A stretch of 64,000 nt of DNA. Origin: Bacteroidales bacterium UBA5226 (GTDB lineage: Bacteria > Bacteroidota > Bacteroidia > Bacteroidales > UBA932). A model generated the notes under the pieces. It was not told where the DNA came from. It did no database searches and worked only from the letters and a program-made list of their open reading frames with translations. The position numbers and the translations under genes were made by a program. The DNA is taken from positions 96,980 through 160,979 of the forward strand of contig DHUU01000020.1 of the NCBI GenBank assembly GCA_002409325.1. The letters run 5' to 3'. Below are positions 45,297-53,860 of this stretch, piece by piece. Positions within the stretch are counted from its first letter, which is position 1, and every line of letters begins with the position of its first letter.

Positions 45297-45332
45297 GAGG
45301 CTGTTCCTGACAGGACAGCCTCTGTTTTTTTT
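45297..45332 (+). terminator. Terminator after tRNA-Gly
   Basis: Arms GAGGCTGT and ACAGCCTC (with extra CCTG/CAGG pairing inside, 45297-45322) followed by TGTTTTTTTT. The T-run serves the plus strand; the hairpin also stands just beyond the SirB1-type gene end on the minus strand. Confidence 0.8.
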
Positions 45333-46224
45333 ATTCATCATCCTCTTCCTCATCAATTTCTATGAGCAGGGAACTCTCCCTTCCAAATAATTTCAGGATT
45401 TTTTCAAGTTTGTTCATTATATCGTTCCTCTGATTGTCATCCCGGATCGAGTAGCTGTAATACAGGGTTTCTGTATAAATCTGTGCAAGGTCTTCGGGCC
45501 TGGCTTCCCGGAATGATTCCTGGGGAATCTGAAGATTCAGTCCCGCCAGAAAAGATTCCAGTTCGTTGTGCGGAAAAAGTAAACCGTTTTTATAGACATT
45601 GACATAGAACAACACGTTGCCAGAGGAATCTGTCACTGCGGGCAGGAAGCCGCCCTTGAAGACACGCCCCCTGACTTGTACACCAGCATGGTAAGCCAGC
45701 AACAAATAAATGATCCCCACAACTATGGGGCTACCCTCCCTCTTTTCAAGTGCCTTGTGTATAAAAGTGTTCTCCGGTATGGAAAACATGGGATCTATGG
45801 TTTTGAAGCACAACCTGTTAAAGAAAACATGGTTCAGCAATTCTACTTTTTCCATTACTGTCTGATCGTCCCGGATTTCAACGCAGACTTCGTTAACACA
45901 ATTCATCAGGACTTCCTGAAGATCCTGTCTGTCTGCATCCCCGGTTAGAATGTCCTGAATCAGGCACAGTCCGGACAACAGGTCATCTGCGGGTTCTCCT
46001 ATCCATTTTTCCAGGGCCTCAAATTTCATTTCTTCCCTGAGGGCCGCAAGCATTTTTCTGACTCCGGGATATTTTTCATCTCCAGATTCCATGAAAACTC
46101 CTTCCAGTTGCTCAAGTGCAGGACGTCCCATATTCCTAAGGTGCCTGAACAAGGCGTCCTGAATGTACTGGTCAGGGTCATCCAGAAGCGTTATGATATC
46201 CAATATTTCTTTATCGTAAACCAT
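45331..46224 (-). CDS. SirB1/transglutaminase-like family protein
   Basis: 297 residues. The central part shows the SirB1_N transglutaminase-like motifs: NHVFFNRLCFKT, REGSPIVVGIIYLLLAYHAGV and a later NVYKNGLLF; the conserved Cys is not obvious. The N-terminal ~70 residues are HEAT-like and the tail is acidic (EIDEEEDDE). Function of this family is not well established. It starts 3 bases after the nucleoside phosphorylase stop, as an operon. Confidence 0.85.
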   Translation of the reverse strand: MVYDKEILDIITLLDDPDQYIQDALFRHLRNMGRPALEQLEGVFMESGDEKYPGVRKMLAALREEMKFEALEKWIGEPADDLLSGLCLIQDILTGDADRQDLQEVLMNCVNEVCVEIRDDQTVMEKVELLNHVFFNRLCFKTIDPMFSIPENTFIHKALEKREGSPIVVGIIYLLLAYHAGVQVRGRVFKGGFLPAVTDSSGNVLFYVNVYKNGLLFPHNELESFLAGLNLQIPQESFREARPEDLAQIYTETLYYSYSIRDDNQRNDIMNKLEKILKLFGRESSLLIEIDEEEDDE

Positions 46225-46227
46225 CAG

Positions 46228-47121
46228 CTATATCATTTCTACTGCCTTCTCTTCCATGGCCAGCCTTTCAATGGCCTGCTCCGCCTTTTCAAACATCAGA
46301 TCACTGTAATCCACGTTCATGTTTTTATTGCTTCTCTGGGCTATGATCAGACACACGGTCGCCCCTTCATGACCCAGCATGCGCGATAACCCTGCAATGG
46401 CAGATCCTTCCATTTCAAAATTCGTGATCCTTAAGCCGTAATAACCAAAGGACGCCAATCTGGAAAGGTAGAGGGGATCGGCCAGGGAAAGCCGGATTAC
46501 ACGGCCCTGCGGTCCATAAAACCCGGGGGCCGATAGCGTGATGCCCCTGACAGCCTGATTGAAATTCTTTCCTATCACCCGGGAATTTTGTACAAAATAA
46601 GGAGTTGCCAGTCTGGGTGCCCAGTGCATATGTTGTGTGAAAGCCTTTTCCATTTCCAGATCACATACCTTATCCCTTTGCTCATACCAATTGAGCAATC
46701 CGTCAAGCCCAGCCGAATACTCTGAATAAACGAGCGTGCCGGCCGGAATATCGGGTTGTATGGCACCGGAAGTTCCCAGACGCAGGATTTTCAGCGTGCG
46801 GCGTTCTTTTTTTATGGTTCTGGTCTCAAAGTCAATATTGGCAAGCGCATCCAGCTCATTCATCACAATATCGATATTATCCGTGCCTATCCCGGTAGAA
46901 AGCAAAGTGATACGCTTGCCCTTGAAGGCTCCGGTGGCAGAAACGAATTCCCTGTTCCGGGTATCGGATTCAATATGGGTAAGCATCCCGCGCAATAGTT
47001 TTACGCGATCGGGATCCCCAACAAGCAGTATGTTATCTGCAAGCTGGTCAGGGCGCAGATGCAGGTGAAATACGCTGCCATCACTATTAATTACCAATTC
47101 TGACGGTTCAATTACTTTCAT
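46228..47121 (-). CDS. Nucleoside phosphorylase (uridine phosphorylase-like)
   Basis: 297 residues of the PNP/UDP phosphorylase superfamily: NILLVGDPDRVKLL phosphate loop, STGIGTDNIDIV, RLGTSGAIQPDI and the ribose-binding ITNFEMEGSAIAGLSR (EMEGSA). It cleaves a nucleoside with phosphate to base and ribose 1-phosphate in the cytoplasm. Uridine is the best guess from length, but base preference is not certain. Divergent from the DUF4293 gene across a long inverted repeat at 47125-47165. Confidence 0.9.
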   Translation of the reverse strand: MKVIEPSELVINSDGSVFHLHLRPDQLADNILLVGDPDRVKLLRGMLTHIESDTRNREFVSATGAFKGKRITLLSTGIGTDNIDIVMNELDALANIDFETRTIKKERRTLKILRLGTSGAIQPDIPAGTLVYSEYSAGLDGLLNWYEQRDKVCDLEMEKAFTQHMHWAPRLATPYFVQNSRVIGKNFNQAVRGITLSAPGFYGPQGRVIRLSLADPLYLSRLASFGYYGLRITNFEMEGSAIAGLSRMLGHEGATVCLIIAQRSNKNMNVDYSDLMFEKAEQAIERLAMEEKAVEMI

Positions 47122-47124
47122 TTT

Positions 47125-47165
47125 ACAAATTTAGAGGAAATCAACGGATTTTCCTCTAAATTTGT
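47125..47165. promoter_or_regulatory. Divergent promoters inside a perfect 16-bp inverted repeat
   Basis: Arms 47125-47140 and 47150-47165 pair at all 16 positions around a 9-base centre. Each arm contains TAAATTTG, the -7 element: 47126-47133 for the phosphorylase (minus) and 47157-47164 for DUF4293 (plus). The identity runs beyond the -7 element by GAGGAAA, which promoter identity alone does not require. Confidence 0.7.
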
Positions 47166-47186
47166 TGGAACAAACCACATAATAAA

Positions 47187-47570
47187 ATGATTCAGAGAAT
47201 TCAGACACTGTACCTGGCCATAGCGCTGGGACTCATGATATCCATCCTCTTCGGAATTTATGCTGACTTTATGCCTTTTGTTGTACTCACCTGCGCATCC
47301 TGCCTCCTGCTGCTGGTCATCATATTTTTGTTTAGATACCGCAAAATGCAGATAAGGTTATGTATATATACTTCCCTCATCCTTCTGGGCCAGCAGGTAT
47401 GGATGGGTGTGGTTTATGTCAAAAACATGTCCGAAATCTCATTCCCTGTTACCACAGTATTTCCCCTCATAAGCATTATCCTTGTCCTGCTGGCCCTGCG
47501 GGCTATTGGTATTGACGAGGCGCTGGTGCAATCTTATAAAAGGCTTCGTTCCAAAAAGGAAAAAAAATGA
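47187..47570 (+). CDS. DUF4293 family membrane protein
   Basis: 127 residues with four membrane segments: about 5-27, 32-50, 55-75 and 88-110. The N-terminal MIQRIQTLYLAIALGLM is the hallmark of DUF4293, a family nearly confined to Bacteroidota. Function unknown. ATG 47187 is 22 bases after the -7 element in the inverted repeat. Confidence 0.85.
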   Translation: MIQRIQTLYLAIALGLMISILFGIYADFMPFVVLTCASCLLLLVIIFLFRYRKMQIRLCIYTSLILLGQQVWMGVVYVKNMSEISFPVTTVFPLISIILVLLALRAIGIDEALVQSYKRLRSKKEKK

Positions 47571-47631
47571 TTTTTTTATTATCTTCGTAGTTCAATGCAT
47601 AACCATTTCCTTTAACTAATAAATCAGATTT

Positions 47632-49122
47632 ATGGAAAAAAACATTTCTAGAAGGAATTTCTTTCAAAAAAGCGCTTTGGCCACTGCCGGTGCTATTGTT
47701 GCCAGTACACCGCTAATGGCAAAAATGCCACTGGATTCTCAAAAAAAGAAGAAGCCGGCCGCATCGGATAAACTGAATATTGCCGGGATCGGTATTGGCG
47801 GACGCGGCGGTGGGGTTATCCGCGAAATGAGCTCGGAAAATATTGTCGCCTTGTGCGATGTTGACTGGAAATATGCCGGTGAACAATTCAAGGCATATCC
47901 AAACGCAAAAAAATACAAAGATTTCCGGAAATTGTTTGATGAAATGGGAAGCAAGATCGATGCGATTGTTGTTGGCACTCCCGACCATACCCATGCCGTT
48001 ATCTCTGCACAAGCTTTGGCCATGGGCAAACATGTCTATTGTGAAAAACCGCTTACCCACACTGTTTACGAAACAAGGCTCCTTACCAGACTGGCCGATA
48101 AATATAAAGTAGCCACGCAGATGGGCAACCAGGGTGCCTCCGGTGCCGGTGTCCGTCAGATATGCGAAGCCATCTGGTCAGGAATGATTGGAGATGTTAC
48201 CAAAGTGGAAGCCTTTACCGACAGGCCTATCTGGCCGCAGGGACTTGAAACGCCCACCGAGGTTCATACACCGCATCCCGATCTGGACTGGGACCTGTTT
48301 ATCGGACCTGCTCCCTACCGCCCGTACAACCAAATCTACCACCCCTGGAACTGGAGGGGCTGGTGGGACTTCGGGACAGGCGCTCTTGGCGATATGGCCT
48401 GCCATATTTTGCAACCCGCTGTAAAAGCACTGAACCTGAAATCACCTGTCGCTGTCCAGGGCAGTTCAACCGCCCTGATGACAGATTGTGCTCCCAACGC
48501 CCAGATTGCCAAGTTTATATTCCCGGCTCGCGACAATATGCCCAAGGTAGGCATGCCCCGTGTGGAAGTAACTTGGTACGATGGAGGACTACTGCCTGAA
48601 TATCCAAAAGGATGGCCTGCCGGGCGCGATATGAACGACAGTGGCGGTGCCGTAATTTTTTACGGAACCAGAGATACCCTCATTTGCGGATGCTACGGGG
48701 TAAGGCCCTGGCTGTTATCGGGCAGGGAAATCCCGGTTCCCACCATGACACGTGAAGTTCCGGAAAACAACCATATAATGGACTTTATCCGTGCCTGCAA
48801 AGAAAGCCCCGAAAACCGCATCAAATGTGCTTCAGACTTTTCAGAAGCCGGACCTCTTAATGAGATGGTGGTTATGGGAGTGCTTGCCGTACGTCTGCAA
48901 GGTTTGAACCGGGAGTTGCTTTGGGACGGTGATACTATGAAATTTACCAACATCTCCCCCAATGATACCATTCGGATGAAGACCAAAGACGGGTTCTCCA
49001 TCAAGGACGGACACCCCACATTCAACCACCAGTATACAGATCCCATCAATGCCCTGGAATTTGGCAATGAACTGATCCGCCATACCTACAGGAACGGTTA
49101 TGCCCTTCCCGAAATGCCATAA
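47632..49122 (+). CDS. Gfo/Idh/MocA family oxidoreductase, Tat-exported
   Basis: 496 residues. Twin-arginine signal at residues 5-11 (ISRRNFF) and a hydrophobic stretch to about 30. Rossmann motif GIGIGGRGGG, DHTH block TPDHTHAVISAQAL and the family marker HVYCEKPLTHT. The C-terminal half has the alpha/beta fold and the WRGWWDFGTGALGDMACH block of the exported subgroup. These oxidise sugar hydroxyls with tightly bound NAD. Followed by DUF1080 and sugar isomerase-like genes, suggesting formation of a 3-keto sugar or glycoside. Near-match TATCTTCG upstream is a weak promoter candidate. Confidence 0.92.
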   Translation: MEKNISRRNFFQKSALATAGAIVASTPLMAKMPLDSQKKKKPAASDKLNIAGIGIGGRGGGVIREMSSENIVALCDVDWKYAGEQFKAYPNAKKYKDFRKLFDEMGSKIDAIVVGTPDHTHAVISAQALAMGKHVYCEKPLTHTVYETRLLTRLADKYKVATQMGNQGASGAGVRQICEAIWSGMIGDVTKVEAFTDRPIWPQGLETPTEVHTPHPDLDWDLFIGPAPYRPYNQIYHPWNWRGWWDFGTGALGDMACHILQPAVKALNLKSPVAVQGSSTALMTDCAPNAQIAKFIFPARDNMPKVGMPRVEVTWYDGGLLPEYPKGWPAGRDMNDSGGAVIFYGTRDTLICGCYGVRPWLLSGREIPVPTMTREVPENNHIMDFIRACKESPENRIKCASDFSEAGPLNEMVVMGVLAVRLQGLNRELLWDGDTMKFTNISPNDTIRMKTKDGFSIKDGHPTFNHQYTDPINALEFGNELIRHTYRNGYALPEMP

Positions 49123-49143
49123 ATCTAAAACAACATAGTTACT

Positions 49144-49908
49144 ATGAAAAAATTATTTATTTTACCTGTTCTGATGACTGTATTGATTATCAGTTCCTGT
49201 TCTTCCTGCAACAACAATAAAAAAGAGGTACAGGAAGCCGATCCCAATATGATTGTACTTTTTGACGGTCAGACTTTCGAAGGCTGGCGCGCCTACAACG
49301 GCACCGATATCCCCGGTGCATGGACAATTGAAGACGGAGCCATAAAGATCAACGGATCCGGCCGCGGAGAAGCCGGAGCCGAAAATGGCGGCGACATCAT
49401 TTTTGACCGGAAATTCGGCAATTTTGAACTTACTTTTGAATGGAAAGTAGCTCAGGGCTCCAACTCCGGTGTCTTCTATCTGGCACAGGAAGTTTCCGGC
49501 GAACCCATTTACATCTCGGCACCAGAATACCAGATTCTGGACAACGCCAACCATCCCGATGCCTTGCTGGGCGTGGATGGCAACCGGCAATCTGCATCCC
49601 TTTACGACATGATCCCGGCCAAGCCCCAGAATGCAAAGCCTTTCGGAGAATGGAACACAGCCAAAATTTTGGTTTATAAAGGTACTGTTGCCCATTTCCA
49701 GAACGGGGAACCTGTGCTGGAATACCACCTGTGGACACCCCAGTGGCAGGAAATGCTGGATAAAAGCAAATTCAGCAAGGATAAATGGCCTGTTGCCTAC
49801 GACCTGCTTCTGAATTGCGGAGGAGAGGAAAAAGCCGGATTTATTGGACTGCAGGACCATGGTGATGACGTCTGGTTCAGGAATATTCAAGTTAAAATCC
49901 TGAATTGA
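49144..49908 (+). CDS. DUF1080 (3-keto-disaccharide hydrolase-like) lipoprotein
   Basis: 254 residues, lipobox VLIISSC (Cys 19), then CSSCNNN. The concanavalin-like DUF1080 fold shows IVLFDGQTFEGWRAYN at the start, FELTFEWKVAQGSNSGVFY in the middle, and FIGLQDHGDDVWFRNIQVK at the end. Members have been reported to cleave 3-keto-glycosides and 3-keto-disaccharides. Its stop overlaps the next ATG by one base, and the gene is 21 bases after the Gfo gene. Confidence 0.9.
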   Translation: MKKLFILPVLMTVLIISSCSSCNNNKKEVQEADPNMIVLFDGQTFEGWRAYNGTDIPGAWTIEDGAIKINGSGRGEAGAENGGDIIFDRKFGNFELTFEWKVAQGSNSGVFYLAQEVSGEPIYISAPEYQILDNANHPDALLGVDGNRQSASLYDMIPAKPQNAKPFGEWNTAKILVYKGTVAHFQNGEPVLEYHLWTPQWQEMLDKSKFSKDKWPVAYDLLLNCGGEEKAGFIGLQDHGDDVWFRNIQVKILN

Positions 49909-50777
49909 TGAAAAGTAAATTCATAATTCTGACTATGGCAGCCTTCCTTGGCCTTGCATCCTGTGCACAGGAACCGGTACAGAAGGAAATCGGGTTGCAG
50001 CTTTATTCCATTCGCAACGAGATTGGCCAGGACCTGGAAATAGCACTGGACGCTGTAGCAACGGCCGGCTACACTTTTGTGGAAATGGCCGGATACAATG
50101 CCCAGGATGGCACTTTTTACGGCCTTGAAGGGGATGCCTTCACCACTTTGTGCAACTCAAAAGGGCTGGATGTGATCTCTTCGCATATCAACGGCCCCGA
50201 TCCCAACAGCGCAACCTGGGAAGAATGCATGGTCTGGTGGGATAAAGCCATCCAGGACCACCTGAAAACAGGCGTAACTTACATAGTTCAGCCTTCCATG
50301 TGGAAGAGTGCTTACGAATCTGTTGAAGGACTGGCTAAATACTGTGAACTGTTCAATGCTGTTGGAGAAAAATGCAACCAGGCAGGCATCCGTTTTGGTT
50401 ATCATAACCATGCCAATGAATTCACCACTGTTTTTGACGGAGTGGTCATGTACGACTATATGCTGGCAAACACAGACCCTGAAAAAGTCTTCTTTCAGAT
50501 AGACGTATACTGGAGCCAGGTTGGCGGCGCCCCTGCCACAGACTATTTTGACAAATACCCGGCCCGTTTTGATCTCTGGCATGTGAAAGATGACAAAGAG
50601 ATTGGCGCTTCGGGCAAGATGGATTTCAAAGCCATTTATGAAAAAGCCGGGATTGCTGGTCTCAGGTATGCCATCGTAGAGCAGGAAGCTTTCGATATGG
50701 AGCCTTTCGAAAGCATCAAAGCTTCGTACGATTTTCTGAAGAATGCCCCTTACGTGCAGAACACGTATTCCAACTGA
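49908..50777 (+). CDS. Sugar phosphate isomerase/epimerase-like TIM-barrel lipoprotein
   Basis: 289 residues from ATG 49908 (TGATG overlap). Lipobox LGLASC (Cys 16). Xylose isomerase-like TIM barrel: IGLQLYSIRNEI, VEMAGYN, FGYHNHANEF (metal ligands), FQIDVYWSQVGG and WHVKDDKE. Proteins of this type next to DUF1080 and Gfo enzymes are likely to act on keto-sugar or keto-glycoside intermediates. Export as a lipoprotein agrees with its neighbours. The terminator at 50800-50838 ends the operon. Confidence 0.88.
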   Translation: MKSKFIILTMAAFLGLASCAQEPVQKEIGLQLYSIRNEIGQDLEIALDAVATAGYTFVEMAGYNAQDGTFYGLEGDAFTTLCNSKGLDVISSHINGPDPNSATWEECMVWWDKAIQDHLKTGVTYIVQPSMWKSAYESVEGLAKYCELFNAVGEKCNQAGIRFGYHNHANEFTTVFDGVVMYDYMLANTDPEKVFFQIDVYWSQVGGAPATDYFDKYPARFDLWHVKDDKEIGASGKMDFKAIYEKAGIAGLRYAIVEQEAFDMEPFESIKASYDFLKNAPYVQNTYSN

Positions 50778-50799
50778 CGGGGGAAAATCCTGTTTATTT

Positions 50800-50838
50800 A
50801 AAATTCTGTGCTACTATTCTGTGACACAGAATTTTTTT
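50800..50838 (+). terminator. Terminator of the Gfo-DUF1080-isomerase operon
   Basis: Arms AAAATTCTGTG (50800-50810) and CACAGAATTTT (50825-50835) with a 14-base loop, then a T-run to 50838. It overlaps the last codons of the opposite TPR gene, and the A-rich left arm makes it usable on the minus strand too. Confidence 0.75.
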
Positions 50839-52811
50839 ATGACACTGTATGCATCTTTGATACCCAGCTCTCCGGCTGTAGAGATATCCATGCAACCTTT
50901 TTCCTTCTCTTTAAGGTAAATCTGGATCAGTCCCCTGTTGTAATAGGCTTCTGCCAGGTAGGGATACAACTCTATGGAACGGGTAAAATTGCCAATGGAT
51001 TTGGGGAAGTCTCCCGAAAGGCAGTAGAGGTTGCCCAGATTATAATAGATATGTGCAAAATCAGGAGCCAGCATAGCAGCCTTTTTCAGGTCATCTATGG
51101 CCCCTGAGTAATCATATTCATGCCGGCCCTGTTCCTGGACGCGTGTTCTTGTAGTCCCCGATTCATCCAGGGTAAGTATCTGCACATTACTCTCCATAGA
51201 AGAAATGAATTCAATCATTTCACTCTGCAATGCCGCCCTGTTAATATAATAAAAAACATTATCCGGATTGCGGCTTATGGCTTGATTATACGAAGACAGG
51301 GAGGCATTGAACAGTTTGCTCTGGAAATCGAGTATTCCATTGATAAAGTACAGGTCTGCAGAATTCCCTGATTGACGGAGCAGGGGACGAATTTGTTCCC
51401 TGAGGAAGTCCAGGTGATCAGGTTCAACCACAGGTTCTTCACTAAAAAGATTAACCGATATGCTTTGATTGAGCAGGAATTTCTCCAATTCTTCATAATA
51501 ATACCTTTGTTCCAAAGCCACAACATTATTGTCCGAAGGTCCTGCCAGCAATTTGAAGAGTGGTTTCAACCGGATATCCACATCCCTGTATTGAAGCAAT
51601 TCATTGTTGAAATCCTTTTTGGCAAAATCCGCATCAAGGGCCAGCAGGCGGTCAAAACGCTGTGTGGTGTCTGCAAAGGCAGAATATGTGGTATCTCCCA
51701 ATTGAGATTTGTATTCATTGACTTTACCCTGGGCTGTTTTATAATCCACTTCTGCCGCAGCAAAGAGACCCATCCGGTTCTTGACGTAAGAACGGTTCAT
51801 GTAGGCATTGGCAAAATCGGGGTATAGTTCAATGGCTTTGTCATAATCCCGCAAAGCGTCGCTGTAACGCTCCATTTGTATGAAGAGGGCTCCCCTGTTG
51901 TAATAGGCCAGAACATTGTTCGGATTTATGGATATTACCCTGTCATAATCGCTCAAGGCATTGTTGTAATCGCCTATCTGTGTACGAATCAAGGCCCTGT
52001 TGTATAAGGTAAGGGCATTGCCCGGATCTTCTTCCAATACCCGCTCCAGGTCTTGGAGCGCTCCCCTCAGGTCGTTCTGATTAAAACGGATCAGCGCCCG
52101 GTTGAAATAGGCAAAGGAATTATCCGGTTCCAGGGATAAAGCCTGGTCCAGGTCTGTCAGGGCAGCCGTGTAATTTTCCAGCATGGCATAAACCCTGGAT
52201 CTTCTGATATACCCTTCGGGATCAAACTTGTTCAGAAGAACGGCGGTATCGTAATCGTGAAGGGCCCTGACCGTATCTTTCAAAAACAAATAGCATGCTC
52301 CCCGGTTCAGGTAGGCTTCACTCACCCTGGGTTCATGGCGTATAAAGCGGTTGAAATCTTCTTCTGCCAGTCTAAATTGCTGGGAAAGCAAATAAGTTAC
52401 ACCCCGGCTGAAATACAGCCCGTTGTATCCGGGCCTCAGGTCTATGGCCTCCTGAAGATCTGCCAGGGCTTTTTCATAATCACCCAGACGGGAGTTTGTA
52501 ATGGCCCTGTAATGGTATGCCAGCGTAAATATGGGATGAATGCTCAGGGCTTTGTCAAAATCTGTTCTGGCTCCCAGGAAATCCCCGAGGTTATACTTGC
52601 CGATGCCCCTGAAAAAATAAGCTTCGTGCAAGTTAGGATCAAGCTGGATCAGTTTGTTGAAATTATCTATAGCCTGCTGGTAGCGTCCTTCAAATAACAG
52701 TTGTTGTCCCCTGTAGAAAAATTGCTGTTTGTCGTATTGGGCCTGTGCCTTCCCAGCCGTAAAGAAAACCAGTATCAATAAAAAAATATGGAGGCGTAGT
52801 CTTTTTGCCAT
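50814..52811 (-). CDS. Exported tetratricopeptide-repeat protein
   Basis: 665 residues with a signal peptide ending near QAQ (residue 24). From about 30 to 390 there is a nearly continuous array of 34-residue TPR units (e.g. AYFNRALIRFNQNDLRGALQ, LAYYNRGALFIQMERYSDAL), with a further block at about 500-650. A non-TPR insert lies between (about 390-490). Such proteins are scaffolds for assembly or secretion complexes; partner unknown. A -7 element (52816-52823) stands 4 bases before the ATG. Confidence 0.88.
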   Translation of the reverse strand: MAKRLRLHIFLLILVFFTAGKAQAQYDKQQFFYRGQQLLFEGRYQQAIDNFNKLIQLDPNLHEAYFFRGIGKYNLGDFLGARTDFDKALSIHPIFTLAYHYRAITNSRLGDYEKALADLQEAIDLRPGYNGLYFSRGVTYLLSQQFRLAEEDFNRFIRHEPRVSEAYLNRGACYLFLKDTVRALHDYDTAVLLNKFDPEGYIRRSRVYAMLENYTAALTDLDQALSLEPDNSFAYFNRALIRFNQNDLRGALQDLERVLEEDPGNALTLYNRALIRTQIGDYNNALSDYDRVISINPNNVLAYYNRGALFIQMERYSDALRDYDKAIELYPDFANAYMNRSYVKNRMGLFAAAEVDYKTAQGKVNEYKSQLGDTTYSAFADTTQRFDRLLALDADFAKKDFNNELLQYRDVDIRLKPLFKLLAGPSDNNVVALEQRYYYEELEKFLLNQSISVNLFSEEPVVEPDHLDFLREQIRPLLRQSGNSADLYFINGILDFQSKLFNASLSSYNQAISRNPDNVFYYINRAALQSEMIEFISSMESNVQILTLDESGTTRTRVQEQGRHEYDYSGAIDDLKKAAMLAPDFAHIYYNLGNLYCLSGDFPKSIGNFTRSIELYPYLAEAYYNRGLIQIYLKEKEKGCMDISTAGELGIKDAYSVIKKFCVTE

Positions 52812-52815
52812 TTTT

Positions 52816-52823
52816 CAAAGATA
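52816..52823 (-). promoter_or_regulatory. -7 element of the TPR gene
   Basis: TATCTTTG on the minus strand, 4 bases before ATG 52811. On the plus strand the M28 gene has only TTTCTTTG at 52846-52853, an imperfect match. Confidence 0.5.
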
Positions 52824-52873
52824 TAAAAATTGACAGGAAAATTTGTTTCTTTGCAGCGTAAAAAACAAAAAAT

Positions 52874-53860
52874 ATGCCGCTGCTCCTCCTGTTTGCCTTA
52901 TACCTGGACTTATCCCCGAATATTGGTCCGGATTCTGTGCAGACCCGTCTTTTACAACCCGAGTTGTATGCCGCACTGATAAACCGGAAGGAACTGGACT
53001 CCCATATCCGTTTTCTTTCAGACAGCGCCCTTCAGGGCCGGGAAACCGGATCGGCAGGAGGCTCGGCAGCGACTAGCTACATAGCCGAAAGATTTCTGGA
53101 ATACGGTTTGCGCCCCCTGGGCACGGGCAACCCGCGGCGCCACAATACTACCTTCAGCCAGGAATTTGCATGCCCCACAGGACAGCGGGGCAGGAATGTA
53201 GTTGGCTGGATCCCTGCCAGCACCCAGAGCGATGAATACATTGTCGTTTCTGCCCATTACGACCACCTGGGTACGATCAGCGGGATTTTTTATCCAGGGG
53301 CAGACAGCAATGCTTCGGGTGTTTCTGCCCTTCTATCACTGGTGCGGGTTTTTGGCACATTGGATAAAGAAGGGTACCGGGCCGAACGCAATATAATTTT
53401 TGTTGCTTACGATGCCAAAGAATTCTCAATGACAGGAGCCCGGGTCTTTGCCCTCTCACTTGGCATACCTGCAAACCAGATTGTGTTGAATTTAAACCTG
53501 GATCTGCTGGGCACCAGTCTGGAGCCTCCGGGTGCCGCTTTGGATTATGTACTGATCCTGGGTGCCGGCACCGTTCCCTCTCATATTGTGCGTTCCCTGA
53601 ACAATAATAATTTTTACTTTAACCTGGGACTTGACCTGGATTATTCTTTTTATAACAGTCCGGGCTTTGCAGACATTTATTTTACTATGACAGAACAATC
53701 CATCCTGGCACAAATGGGGGTTCCTTCGCTGCTGATCTCCTCAGGATTGAATGATCATACGTATAAACCTTCAGATACGGCTGATATCATTAATCTGCCC
53801 GTCCTGGAAAAAAGGGTCAGGTGGCTCTTTTTTACCCTCTGGGACCTGGCTTATCGCTGA
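52874..53860 (+). CDS. M28-family zinc peptidase homologue, catalytic Glu replaced by Lys
   Basis: 328 residues with a hydrophobic start (MPLLLLFALYLDL), probably exported. M28 blocks: VVSAHYDHLG (His ligand), GADSNASGVSALL (bridging Asp), FVAYDAKEFSMTG, LNLDLLGT (Asp) and NDHTYKPSDTAD (His). In active M28 enzymes the third block is usually EE: the first Glu is the general base and the second binds zinc. Here the first position is Lys182 and the second Glu183, so zinc binding is possible but normal catalysis is doubtful. It may be a binding protein or use another base. Overlaps the beta-barrel gene by 10 bases. Confidence 0.85.
   Translation: MPLLLLFALYLDLSPNIGPDSVQTRLLQPELYAALINRKELDSHIRFLSDSALQGRETGSAGGSAATSYIAERFLEYGLRPLGTGNPRRHNTTFSQEFACPTGQRGRNVVGWIPASTQSDEYIVVSAHYDHLGTISGIFYPGADSNASGVSALLSLVRVFGTLDKEGYRAERNIIFVAYDAKEFSMTGARVFALSLGIPANQIVLNLNLDLLGTSLEPPGAALDYVLILGAGTVPSHIVRSLNNNNFYFNLGLDLDYSFYNSPGFADIYFTMTEQSILAQMGVPSLLISSGLNDHTYKPSDTADIINLPVLEKRVRWLFFTLWDLAYR

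Noticed and set aside
49162..49890. 242-codon minus-strand frame opposite the DUF1080 gene
   Set aside because: It mirrors the whole DUF1080 gene; no independent start signal or motif.
50814..52811. Repetitive DNA resembling an array
   Set aside because: The periodicity of about 102 bases is the TPR codon period in a coding frame, with diverged units; not a CRISPR or satellite.
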